Assembly: GCA_046296195.1 (NCBI GenBank)
Contig: JBKBLR010000003.1
Span: 62,001 to 126,000, forward strand
Source: Amphiplicatus sp046296195
Lineage (GTDB): Bacteria; Pseudomonadota; Alphaproteobacteria; Caulobacterales; Parvularculaceae
DNA length: 64,000 nt
Direction: 5' to 3'
Under the pieces are notes generated by a model. That model did not search any database. It had not been told where the DNA came from and saw nothing but the letters and a program-made list of their open reading frames with translations. Positions 44,166 through 52,757 of the stretch are shown here, piece by piece. The position numbers and the translations under genes were made by a program. Position 1 is the stretch's first letter. Each line of letters begins with the position of its first letter.

Positions 44166-45637
44166 AGCAGCGCTCTTTCAAGCGCCTTGCGCCAGCCCTC
44201 GCGCAAGGAGGCGCGGGCCGTCGCCGTCATCGCCGGGGCGAACCTGCGTTCGGTCCGCCGCAATTTTTTGATGTCTTCAATCGATCCGAAGACGCCGGCC
44301 CTGACGCCAGCGAGGAACGCCGCGCCGAGCGCCGTTGTTTCCATGATGGCGGGCCGGTCGACCGCGGCGTCCTGAATGTCGGCGAGAAATTGCATGAGCC
44401 AGTCATTCGCGACCATGCCGCCATCGACCTTCAGCGTCGTGCAGGGAGCGCCGTCCGCCGCCATCGCCTCGATGAGGTCGGCGGTCTGAAAGGCGACGCT
44501 TTCAAGCGCGGCGCGCGCGATTTCCGCCCTGCCCGCCCCGCGCGTCAGCCCGCAAATGAGCCCGCGCGCATCCGGCGCCCAGTGCGGCGCGCCAAGGCCG
44601 GTGAACGCAGGGACCAGATAGACCCCGCCGCTCGACGTCACCGACCGGGCGAGGGCTTCTGTTTCCGCCGACGATTTGATGATGCCGAGGCTGTCGCGCA
44701 GCCATTGCACGGCGGCGCCGGCGATGAAGATTGATCCTTCGAGCGCGTAGCGGATCTCGCCGTCGATCTTTCTCGCGATCGTCGTCAACAGCCGGTTGCG
44801 GGACAGCGAAAACCTCTCCGTCGGCGCAAGGACAAAGCAGCCCGTGCCATAGGTGCTCTTGATGTCGCCGGGCTCAAGGCAGGCTTGTCCAATCGCCGCC
44901 GCCTGCTGGTCGCCGACGAGCGCGAAGACCGGAATGGGGCGGCCGAAGAATTCAGGCTTCGTTTCGCCGAAGTCGCTGATCGTGTCCCGCACTTCCGGCA
45001 GGCAGGCCTGCGGCGCATTGAAGAGATCGAGAAGCGTTTCATCCCAGGCGCCGGCGCTGATGTTGTAAAGACTGGTCCGACTGGCGTTTGTCGCATCGGT
45101 GAGGTGCGCGCCGCCGGTCAGACGCGCCAGCACGAAACTGTCGACCGTGCCGAAGGCAAGCTCGCCGCGCGCCGCCCGCGACCGCAAGCCGGGATCGCTG
45201 TCGAGAATATGGGCGAGCTTGGTCGCGGAAAAGTAAGGATCGAGCAGAAGCCCGGTGCGCGCCTGCACCTCGCCCTCAAGCCCCCTGGCTTTCAGCGCGG
45301 CGCAGACCTCAGCGGTGCGCCGGTCCTGCCAGACGATGGCGTTATGGACTGGCGCGAGCGTCTTGCGGTCCCAGACAAGCGTTGTCTCGCGCTGATTGGT
45401 GACGCCGACGGCGATAACGCGCCCGCCTTTGGCTTCCGCCGCCGCGACCGCCGCGCGCGCAGTCGCGAGCGTCGTCCGCCAGATCGCGTCAGGATCATGT
45501 TCGACCCATCCCGCCTGCGGAAAGAGCTGCGGGAACTCCTCCTGCGCGACCGCGATGATCGACGCCGATTCGTCAAAGACGATCGCCCGGCTCGAGGTCG
45601 TGCCCTGGTCGATTGCAAGAATGAGCGGCTTCGTCAT
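44162..45637 (-). CDS. glpK: glycerol kinase
   Basis: Phosphorylates glycerol to glycerol 3-phosphate, 491 residues of the FGGY family. LAIDQGTTSSRAIVFDE at the start is the phosphate-1 motif. HNAIVWQDRRTAEVC (substrate site), TYGTGCFVL and KVDGGMVANDWLMQFLAD are all present. ATG 45637 overlaps the upstream GH13 stop as ATGA, and the end overlaps the GTG of the PEPC-like gene. No glpF or glpD is near. Confidence 0.95.
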   Translation of the reverse strand: MTKPLILAIDQGTTSSRAIVFDESASIIAVAQEEFPQLFPQAGWVEHDPDAIWRTTLATARAAVAAAEAKGGRVIAVGVTNQRETTLVWDRKTLAPVHNAIVWQDRRTAEVCAALKARGLEGEVQARTGLLLDPYFSATKLAHILDSDPGLRSRAARGELAFGTVDSFVLARLTGGAHLTDATNASRTSLYNISAGAWDETLLDLFNAPQACLPEVRDTISDFGETKPEFFGRPIPVFALVGDQQAAAIGQACLEPGDIKSTYGTGCFVLAPTERFSLSRNRLLTTIARKIDGEIRYALEGSIFIAGAAVQWLRDSLGIIKSSAETEALARSVTSSGGVYLVPAFTGLGAPHWAPDARGLICGLTRGAGRAEIARAALESVAFQTADLIEAMAADGAPCTTLKVDGGMVANDWLMQFLADIQDAAVDRPAIMETTALGAAFLAGVRAGVFGSIEDIKKLRRTERRFAPAMTATARASLREGWRKALERALL

Positions 45638-47037
45638 CGCGCCATCACCCTCCAGCCCCATGGTTCGAGCGTCATCGGCGTCGTCGGACTGATCGTCGCC
45701 TTGCCGCCTTTGAAATCGACATAGTCGCCCGCGGCCTGCGCCGTCGGGAACCAGACCGTCCTGCTTTCGCCCGACAAATTCATCACGACGAATACGCGGT
45801 CGTCGCCCTTCTCACGCAGGAAGGAGAACACTTGCTGCGGCGCGGAATTGTCAACGCCGACCATGCGCGCGCCCCACTGGCCGTTATGAAGCGCGGGATG
45901 CGCCTTGCGGTAGGCGATGAGGCGCTTCAACAGCGTCCCATTGGGGTGCTGGCGCCAGGCGATCGGATCCTTCTCGAAAAAGGCGAGACGCTTTTCATTG
46001 CCGGCCTCGACGCCGTTATGAATGAGGGGGATCCCCTCGCCGACGAAGGAAAGAACGAGCGCCGCCTCCAGCGCCGGGCCGAACCGCTCGAAAGCGGTTC
46101 CCTCCCAGGCGTTCTGGTCGTGATTTTCAACATAGGTCATGCGCATCGCCTCGGCCGGCCAGGCGCTTTCATTCTCCGAATAATAGCCATAGAGCGCGCC
46201 CGTGTTCGCCTTGCCGAGGGCGATGTCGTGCAGGGCGTTGTTCCAGCCCCAGGCGTAGCTTGCGTCGAAGGCCGCGCGATGGACGTCGCGGTGGTTGAAC
46301 TCTGCCAGCATGAACACCGGCTTGACCGCTTCGAGTTCGGCGCGCGCATTCTCCCAGAAGTCGATCGGCACATAGCCGGCGACGTCGCAGCGGAAGCCGT
46401 CTACGCCGACTTCTTCAACCCAATAGACCATCGCCTTCGTCATGTATTCGCGGAGGTCGCGCTTTGACCAGTCGAAATCGATGATGTCGGACCAGTCCCA
46501 CCACGGCGTGGGCCGGAAGTCGCCCTTCCAGTCCCTGATGTACCAGTCGGGATGCTCCGTAACGAGAGGATTGTCCCAGGCGCTGTGATTGGCGACCCAG
46601 TCGAGGATCACCTTGAAGCCCTGCGCATGGGCGGCGTCGACGAAGGATTTCAGATCGTCCAGCGTCCCGAACTCCGGATTGACGCCGAGATAATCCTTCA
46701 CCGAATAGGGGCTGCCGAGCGTTCCCTTGCGGTTCTTCTCGCCGATCGGATGGATCGGCATCAGCCAGAGAATGTCGACGCCGAGCGATTGAAGCCGCGG
46801 CAGCTCCTTCTCGGCGGCGGCGAAAGTCCCTTCCCGCGTGAACTGGCGGATGTTGATCTGATAGAGCACCGCGTCGCGCGACCACGCCGGGTGAGTGAGC
46901 GTGACGAACGGCTTCAGCGCGTAAGGGTCGGCGGCGTTCGGCTTGTCTGCGGGCGTTGAGCCCGGCGCCTGTCGCTCGCCGGTCGGCGCGCAGGCGGCGA
47001 GGACCGCCGACAAAACCACGAGCAACAGGCGGCGCAT
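45634..47037 (-). CDS. GH13 alpha-amylase-family lipoprotein
   Basis: 467 residues from ATG 47037. A lipoprotein signal with LAAC (Cys 16) suggests anchoring to a membrane. The GH13 barrel shows DWVANH (146-151), the nucleophile D218 in GFRCDVA, the acid/base E246 in MLAEFN and the third acid D307 in VENHDQN. A beta-sandwich C-terminal domain follows. Likely an alpha-glucan hydrolase or transferase at the periplasmic face; the substrate is not clear. It is coupled to glpK by an ATGA overlap. Confidence 0.88.
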   Translation of the reverse strand: MRRLLLVVLSAVLAACAPTGERQAPGSTPADKPNAADPYALKPFVTLTHPAWSRDAVLYQINIRQFTREGTFAAAEKELPRLQSLGVDILWLMPIHPIGEKNRKGTLGSPYSVKDYLGVNPEFGTLDDLKSFVDAAHAQGFKVILDWVANHSAWDNPLVTEHPDWYIRDWKGDFRPTPWWDWSDIIDFDWSKRDLREYMTKAMVYWVEEVGVDGFRCDVAGYVPIDFWENARAELEAVKPVFMLAEFNHRDVHRAAFDASYAWGWNNALHDIALGKANTGALYGYYSENESAWPAEAMRMTYVENHDQNAWEGTAFERFGPALEAALVLSFVGEGIPLIHNGVEAGNEKRLAFFEKDPIAWRQHPNGTLLKRLIAYRKAHPALHNGQWGARMVGVDNSAPQQVFSFLREKGDDRVFVVMNLSGESRTVWFPTAQAAGDYVDFKGGKATISPTTPMTLEPWGWRVMAR

Positions 47038-47183
47038 GCGAATCTCCGGGTCGGGCGGTTCAGCTTGCCGCGTCGCAGCGGCGCGGGCAACGGCGCCGTC
47101 AGACCGCGCCAAGGCCCCTATTTCGCCGTGATCAGGGGCTTTAAGATTGCATCGCCGCCTTTCAGAGGACGCCCCGCCGGTCG

Positions 47184-48032
47184 ATGATCACCCGTTTGAC
47201 GCTTCCTCGGGATGCGCGCTGGTTTCAGATCGCGGGGCAGTCGATCATTCTCGCTGTCGGTCTTGCGGCGCTCGATTTCAGGATCGGAGCGGCGGAGATC
47301 GCCGTCGCGATCGGGGCGAGCCTCCTCGCGCAGCTCGCCGGCACGATGCTTGTCGCAACCCGCTTCGACTGGAAAAGCGCGTTGATCACCGGCCTTTCCC
47401 TGTGCCTCCTCCTGCGCTCGAACGAGCTATGGCCCTTCGCCGTCGCCGCACTCCTGGGGACGGGCTCGAAGTTCGCGCTGCGCCGCGGCGACCGCCATGT
47501 TTTCAACCCGGCGAACTTCGGCATCGTCGCCATGCTCGCTGTCTCCGGAGCAGCTTGGACCTCGACCGGCGAATGGGGATCGGCGCCCTGGTTTTCCGCG
47601 CTGATCGCCGCGCTCGGGCTCGTCGTCTGCTGGCGCGCCTCTCGCCTTGATGCGGCGCTTCTTTATCTCGGCGTCTTTGCGCTCCTCGTGACGGCGCGCG
47701 CCCTCTATCTTGGCGACCCCCTGACCATCCCGGCGCTGCGCTTGTCTCATGGCGCGCTCATCCTCTTCGCCTTTTTCATGATCTCGGATCCGAAAACGAC
47801 GCCCGAGAACACGCAAGAGCGCGCGCTCTTCATCGCCCTCGCCGCGCTCATCGCCTATGTCCTGCAGTTCCATTTCTTCATCAGCGACGGCATTTTCTAC
47901 GCGCCCTTCGCGCTGGCGCTTGTCCGCTTCGTCGCCTTGAAGCCCGCCCGGCGGACCTATGAATGGGGCGCGCCGCCGGCGCCGATACGCTTTCGACTGG
48001 GCCGCCGGCCCGCCATCACGCCTGCCGAATGA
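47184..48032 (+). CDS. RnfD/NqrB-like integral membrane protein
   Basis: 282 residues with 9-10 helices. HVFNPANFGIVAML and GALILFAFFMISDPKTTPENTQERA are typical of the RnfD/NqrB family of Na+/H+-linked redox complexes. I cannot find the Thr-containing motif used for covalent FMN, and no other rnf or nqr genes are in the window, so it is probably not part of a classical complex. It precedes the DUF2330 gene by 23 bases. The start ATG 47184 has a weak ribosome site. Confidence 0.8.
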   Translation: MITRLTLPRDARWFQIAGQSIILAVGLAALDFRIGAAEIAVAIGASLLAQLAGTMLVATRFDWKSALITGLSLCLLLRSNELWPFAVAALLGTGSKFALRRGDRHVFNPANFGIVAMLAVSGAAWTSTGEWGSAPWFSALIAALGLVVCWRASRLDAALLYLGVFALLVTARALYLGDPLTIPALRLSHGALILFAFFMISDPKTTPENTQERALFIALAALIAYVLQFHFFISDGIFYAPFALALVRFVALKPARRTYEWGAPPAPIRFRLGRRPAITPAE

Positions 48033-48055
48033 GCCATCAACCGGGGAGAAGACCC

Positions 48056-49459
48056 ATGAAACGGCTTTCGATGAAGAAGACCCTTGTCGCCGCCGTCTCG
48101 GCGATCGCCGCGACCGCCGCCGCCGGAGGAGCCGTCGCCTTCTGCGGCTTCTACGTCGCCAAGGCGGACACAAAATTGTTCAACAAGGCGTCAAAGGTCG
48201 CCATCATGCGGGACGGCGATCGGACGGTGATGACGCTCGCCAACGATTATCAAGGCGCCCTCAAAGAATTCGCCATGGTCGTTCCGGTGCCAGTGGTGCT
48301 GGAGGAAGGCCAGATCCATGTCACCGAGAACGCGATCCTCGACCATCTTGACGCCTACACGGCCCCGCGGCTTGTCGAATATTTTGACGAGGACCCTTGC
48401 TTTGTCGCCGACGAGATCAGGGTGACGGCGTCGCGCGCGCCGAGCGCGGCGCTGGAGAAATCGGCGCGCCGCAAAGGCGCCGACGCGCTCGGCGTCACGG
48501 TCGAGGCCGAATACACCGTCGGCGAATACGACATCCAGATCCTCTCGGCGAAGGACTCGGGCGGCCTTGCGCAGTGGCTGAAGGATAATGGCTACAGGCT
48601 CCCCGCCGGCGCCGAGGAGACCCTCCGCAGCTATATCCGTCAGGGCACGAAATTCTTCGTCGCCAAGGTCAATCTTGAGGAACAGTCGAAGACAGGCCTC
48701 AAATATCTTCGCCCGCTCCAGATCGCCTTCGAGCATCCCCGCTTCATGCTGCCGATCCGCCTCGGCACCGTGAACGCCGACGGCAAGCAGGAGCTGTTCA
48801 TCTTCGCGCTGACGCGAACGGGCCGCGTCGAGACGACGAATTACCGGACGGTGAAGCTGCCGACCGGCATGGACGTGCCGGTCTATGTGAAGGGCGCGTT
48901 CGGCGACTTCTACAAGGCGATGTTTTTAGAACAGACGAAGCGCGAGGCCGAGCGCGCTGTTTTTCTTGAGTACGCCTGGGACATGAACTGGTGCGACCCT
49001 TGCGCCGCCGATCCCCTGTCGAACGACGAGCTCCGAGAGCTCGGGGTCTATTGGCTCGACGACGGGGCGCAGAAGCGCTCGGTCCTGCCGCGCCGGCCCG
49101 CGCCGCCGACGGGAGGGCCAGCCGACGTCTTCGTGACGCGTCTGCACGTCAGTTATGACGCCGCGCATTTTCCGGAAGACCTCATGTTCAAGGAAACCGG
49201 CGACCGCGAGAACTTCCAGGGGCGCTATGTCCTGCGCCACCCTTACAAAGGCGAGGCGAAGTGCGCGGCGGCGGATGATTATCGCAAGAGCCTGCCGAAG
49301 CGCTTCGAGCAGGAAGCGCAGACGCTTGCGACGCTCACCGGCTGGGACATCGACGACATCCGCACCAAGATGAAGGGCGCCGGCCAGCCTTTCGACCCGC
49401 CGAAAAAGGAAAAATGGTGGGAGAAGCTCTGGGGCGAGCCGGCGTCGAAGAAGGGCTAG
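48056..49459 (+). CDS. DUF2330 family exported protein
   Basis: 467 residues from ATG 48056 (GGGGAGAAG upstream). A signal peptide ends near residue 28, right before FCGFYVAKADTKLFNKASKVAI, the start of the DUF2330 domain. Several Cys are conserved-looking (DEDPC, WCDPCAADPL, AKCAAADDY). The C-terminal end is lysine- and tryptophan-rich (KEKWWEKLWGEP). The function of DUF2330 is unknown. Placement directly behind the RnfD-like gene suggests a two-part membrane/periplasm system. It is convergent with radC. Confidence 0.85.
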   Translation: MKRLSMKKTLVAAVSAIAATAAAGGAVAFCGFYVAKADTKLFNKASKVAIMRDGDRTVMTLANDYQGALKEFAMVVPVPVVLEEGQIHVTENAILDHLDAYTAPRLVEYFDEDPCFVADEIRVTASRAPSAALEKSARRKGADALGVTVEAEYTVGEYDIQILSAKDSGGLAQWLKDNGYRLPAGAEETLRSYIRQGTKFFVAKVNLEEQSKTGLKYLRPLQIAFEHPRFMLPIRLGTVNADGKQELFIFALTRTGRVETTNYRTVKLPTGMDVPVYVKGAFGDFYKAMFLEQTKREAERAVFLEYAWDMNWCDPCAADPLSNDELRELGVYWLDDGAQKRSVLPRRPAPPTGGPADVFVTRLHVSYDAAHFPEDLMFKETGDRENFQGRYVLRHPYKGEAKCAAADDYRKSLPKRFEQEAQTLATLTGWDIDDIRTKMKGAGQPFDPPKKEKWWEKLWGEPASKKG

Positions 49460-49471
49460 ACAGCGACCACG

Positions 49472-50182
49472 CTATAGCAGCCCCAGCCCCTTGAAGCTCG
49501 CCTGCGAGCGATGCCCGATGACGAGGTGGTCGTGGACGCGCACGCCCAGCGCCTGCGCCGCTTTCACGATCTGGTTCGTCATCTCGATGTCGGCGCGCGA
49601 GGGCGTCGGGTCGCCGGAGGGATGATTGTGCACGAGAATGATCGCCGACGCTGAAAGCTCGAGCGCGCGCTTGACCACTTCGCGCGGATAGACCGGCGTA
49701 TGATCAACAGTGCCCTTTTGCTGAACTTCGTCGGCGATGAGGATGTTCTTCTTGTCGAGAAACAGGATCCGGAACTGCTCGATCTTCTCGTCCGCCATCG
49801 ACGCGCGGCAATAAGCGAGAAGCTCATCCCATGAGGAGATCACGGGCCGGCGCAGCACCCGTTCCTGCGCCAGCTTAACCGCCGCCGCATGAACGATCTT
49901 CAGTTCGAGCGCCGTCTCGGCGCCGACGCCCGCGACTTCGGTCAGGCGCTCCGGCGGCGCCGCCAGCGTTTCCGCAAAGCCGCCGAATTTCGCAAGCAGC
50001 GCCTTGGCGACCGGCTTGACGTCGCCGCGCGCTTTCGACCGGAACAACAGGAGTTCGAGCAATTCGTAATCCTGCAGGCCGGCTTCGCCCGCCCGCGCAA
50101 AGCGCGCCCGCAGCCGGTCGCGATGACCGTGCCAATGCGGCTTCGGGGTCTTCGGCTTCCTCTCTTCGTCAGCGTCTGACAT
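49472..50182 (-). CDS. radC: RadC family JAB-domain protein
   Basis: 236 residues from ATG 50182. Helix-hairpin-helix region (about 35-100: LTEVAGVGAETALELKIVHAA), then an MPN/JAMM metal site with HNHPSGDPTPSRADIEMT and the upstream Glu. Named for a presumed DNA-repair role, which was later withdrawn for E. coli; the function is not settled. A longer TTG start at 50194 is less likely. Confidence 0.9.
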   Translation of the reverse strand: MSDADEERKPKTPKPHWHGHRDRLRARFARAGEAGLQDYELLELLLFRSKARGDVKPVAKALLAKFGGFAETLAAPPERLTEVAGVGAETALELKIVHAAAVKLAQERVLRRPVISSWDELLAYCRASMADEKIEQFRILFLDKKNILIADEVQQKGTVDHTPVYPREVVKRALELSASAIILVHNHPSGDPTPSRADIEMTNQIVKAAQALGVRVHDHLVIGHRSQASFKGLGLL

Positions 50183-50251
50183 CGACCTCGGCAAGACCAG
50201 AGCGAGATCGACGCTTAGCTGGTTCGCGAGCGGCCGAAAAGAACGATGAGA

Positions 50252-51100
50252 TCAAACCCGATAGGGCGGCCGGTCGAGCCCGGCGGGAGATTGGGTGAAA
50301 ATCTCGACGCCGGTTTCGGTGACGCCGACGGAATGTTCAAACTGCGACGACAGCGATTTGTCGCGCGTCACCGCCGTCCATCCGTCCTTCAGCACCTTCA
50401 CGTCGGGTTTGCCTTCGTTGATCATCGGCTCGACGGTGAAGAACATTCCCGGACGCAGCTCGATGTCAGGCGCGTGATGGACGCCGAAGCGGTCGCGATA
50501 TTCCGCATAATGCACGACGTTCGGCGCATCGTGGAAGACGCGGCCGAGGCCATGCCCGCAGAAATCGCGCACCACCGAGAATCCTTCCTTTTCCGCCAGC
50601 ATCTGGATCGCCCGGCCGATGTCGCGCAGCGACTTTCCAGGTTTGATCTCGGCGATGCCCGCCATCAGGGCCTCATAGGTGGTATCGACGAGGCGGCGCG
50701 CCTTCACCTTGGGCTCGCCCGCCCAGTACATCCGGCTTGTGTCGCCATGCCATCCGTCGACGATGACAGTGACGTCGATATTGAGGATGTCGCCCTCGGC
50801 GAGCCTCTTTTCCGACGGGATGCCGTGGCAGATGACATGGTTAAGAGAAATGCAGCTTGCGTGACGGTAGCCGCGATAGCCGATCGTCGCCGACAGGGCT
50901 CCTCGCCCAAGCACGAAGTCGCGGATGAGGTCGTCGAGCGTGGCCGTCGTCACGCCGGGGCGAACATGGCCGGCGATCATGTCGAGACATTCGGCGGCGA
51001 GCCGGCCGGCGCGCCGCATGCCCTCAAAGCCTTCGGGCCCATGAAGCTTGATATCACCGGTCTTGATGGCGTCGTCGGCCAGCGCTGGGGCGTATTGCAT
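50252..51100 (-). CDS. map: type I methionine aminopeptidase
   Basis: Removes N-terminal Met from new proteins, 282 residues. The family metal ligands are present in order: DVTVIVDGWHGDTSR (two Asp), CGHGLGRVFHD (His), MFFTVEPMI (Glu) and SSQFEHSVGVTETG (Glu). SCISLNHVICHG is the signature with the catalytic His. The N-terminal extension is about 30 residues longer than in E. coli Map. ATG at 51100. Confidence 0.96.
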   Translation of the reverse strand: MQYAPALADDAIKTGDIKLHGPEGFEGMRRAGRLAAECLDMIAGHVRPGVTTATLDDLIRDFVLGRGALSATIGYRGYRHASCISLNHVICHGIPSEKRLAEGDILNIDVTVIVDGWHGDTSRMYWAGEPKVKARRLVDTTYEALMAGIAEIKPGKSLRDIGRAIQMLAEKEGFSVVRDFCGHGLGRVFHDAPNVVHYAEYRDRFGVHHAPDIELRPGMFFTVEPMINEGKPDVKVLKDGWTAVTRDKSLSSQFEHSVGVTETGVEIFTQSPAGLDRPPYRV

Positions 51101-51215
51101 GAGCAGGTCTATAGCCCGTCCCGAAGGGCTCTGCCATGGCGGCGGCGTCGCAAGGCGCCGAGCGGCGCGACCGGCGGCGTCACCCCGCCAGGACGCAGCC
51201 GCAAGGCCGCACCCT

Positions 51216-51231
51216 TTAATCCGGGATTAAC
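51216..51231 (+). promoter_or_regulatory. perfect CtrA-type box upstream of the tadG-like gene
   Basis: TTAA (51216-51219), seven bases, then TTAAC (51227-51231), 72 bases upstream of ATG 51303. This is the full consensus of the cell-cycle regulator CtrA of Alphaproteobacteria. A GANTC site (51252-51256) for the cell-cycle methylase lies between the box and the gene. Pilus genes are known CtrA targets in Caulobacter, which fits the gene downstream. Confidence 0.6.
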
Positions 51232-51302
51232 GCAGCCCCCTGAATTCAAAGGATTCCGTAAATCTCCGCCTCTAGGCTTCCTCCTTCAGGGACGAGTGAT
51301 CG

Positions 51303-52547
51303 ATGGGTCGCGGCGGATCCGGCAACAACGACGGCAATGTAGCCCTTGCCTTTGCGCTGATCGCGCCCGTGCTTTTCGCCGGGGTCGGCGCCGGCGTCGA
51401 GGCGAGCCGCTATTACGCCTGCAAATCGGCGCTGCAGGAAATCGCCGATCGCGCCGCGCTTTCGGGCGCCCGGCAGTATTTTCTCGACGCGCCCAGCCGA
51501 TCGACGCCCGAAGCCGTCGCCGTCGCCGCGGCAAGAGCGGGTCTTGATTCATTCGATCCCGACTTCAACGCCGAGGTGAACGCTGCGGCGACGCCGCAGG
51601 CCGCGGGCGTCAAGGTCGCCATTGCGGCGACGTTCCGGCCTGCATTGTTCGCAAGCGCCTTCAAGCAAGGCGTCAGCCTTTCGGTCGAAGCGCAGGCGGA
51701 AGCGCGCGGGGCCGGTCGCAGCACTTGCATCATCGGGCTTGACCCGACCTCGCGGTCGACAGTTCTTCTCAACACCGCCGCTCAGATCCGCGGCCCCAAC
51801 TGCTCCGTCCACTCAAACTCGACGTCGAACGCGGGGCTTGAGGTCTTGCGGAGCGCCAAGATCACGAGCGCGGTGACCTGCACGAGCGGCGGCTATTTCG
51901 GCTCGGCGGGCAATTTCTCGAGCACGCCGCTGACAGACTGCCCGCCGCGCGAAGACCCGCTCGCCGATAGACCGAAGCCGGCCGTCGGCTCATGCAACAT
52001 CAACAGAAAGCAGGTCGACAGCTTCACCGGCGCCCTCGACCCCGGCGTCTATTGCGGCGGACTCGTCATCAACGGGAATTCCGATGTGACGCTCAATCCA
52101 GGGATCTATGTGATCAAGGACGGCCCCTTCAGCGTGCTGCGCACGTCGAAAGTGCGCGCAAAGAATGTCGGATTCTTTTTCACTGGCCGCAGCGCCGATC
52201 TCTATTTTCAGGACCAGTCGGACATTTCGCTGAGCGGACCGGTGTCAGGCTTGATGGGGGGCGTTCTGTTCTGGCAAGATGACGAGGATCGCAGCGGAAA
52301 ATTGTTCGAGGTGAGAAGCACCAAGGTCCACACCCTGACGGGCACGATCTACCTGCCGAACAGCACCTTCTACGCCTCGGCCAACGCGCCTGTCGCGCAA
52401 TCGTCCGCCTACACGGCCATCGTCGCCCGCAAGATCTCGCTCGATGGGCAGGTCGAACTCGTGCTCAATGACGATTATGGCGCGACCGACGTGCCAGTTC
52501 CGGCCGGGATCGGCGGGGCCGGCGGCGACATCATGCTGAGGCGCTAG
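51303..52547 (+). CDS. TadG/TadE-like pilus-locus protein
   Basis: 414 residues. The start has a Gly/Asn-rich head and one membrane helix (GNVALAFALIAPVLFAGVGAGVEASRYYA), the mark of Flp-pilus-assembly TadE/TadG proteins. Then follows a Cys-containing extracytoplasmic region with a repetitive beta-helix-like section (GLVINGNSDVTLNPGIYVIKDGPFSVLRTSKVRAKNVGFFFTG is the longest part, here only indicated). No other tad gene is adjacent. It may act at the cell surface or be a minor-pilin-like protein. Confidence 0.8.
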   Translation: MGRGGSGNNDGNVALAFALIAPVLFAGVGAGVEASRYYACKSALQEIADRAALSGARQYFLDAPSRSTPEAVAVAAARAGLDSFDPDFNAEVNAAATPQAAGVKVAIAATFRPALFASAFKQGVSLSVEAQAEARGAGRSTCIIGLDPTSRSTVLLNTAAQIRGPNCSVHSNSTSNAGLEVLRSAKITSAVTCTSGGYFGSAGNFSSTPLTDCPPREDPLADRPKPAVGSCNINRKQVDSFTGALDPGVYCGGLVINGNSDVTLNPGIYVIKDGPFSVLRTSKVRAKNVGFFFTGRSADLYFQDQSDISLSGPVSGLMGGVLFWQDDEDRSGKLFEVRSTKVHTLTGTIYLPNSTFYASANAPVAQSSAYTAIVARKISLDGQVELVLNDDYGATDVPVPAGIGGAGGDIMLRR

Positions 52548-52571
52548 CGACGCCCTTCGGCGGAGGACTTC

Positions 52572-52757
52572 GTGCGCCGCCAGGCTCGGCGCGACGGCGG
52601 AGAAGGCGCGCAGTCAAAGCCGCAGGAAACGCGGCCTGATCGCGCATTTCAGCAATTTGTTACCAGTTTTCGGGCCATTTTTGCGGCTTGCCGGGGTTTC
52701 ATCCGCCGGCGGGCGACGGTAATCGCGTCGATATGGGATCCAATCGTTCCTCAATGA
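52572..52757 (+). CDS. possible small basic protein coupled to the lysozyme-like gene
   Basis: 61 codons from GTG 52572, with GGAGGAC about seven bases upstream. The stop TGA (52755-52757) overlaps the ATG (52754) of the next gene as ATGA, while that gene has no Shine-Dalgarno of its own. The product is strongly basic in its first half. Both facts support translation; the amino-acid sequence is not recognised, and this could be only a leader that couples translation. Confidence 0.35.
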   Translation: MRRQARRDGGEGAQSKPQETRPDRAFQQFVTSFRAIFAACRGFIRRRATVIASIWDPIVPQ

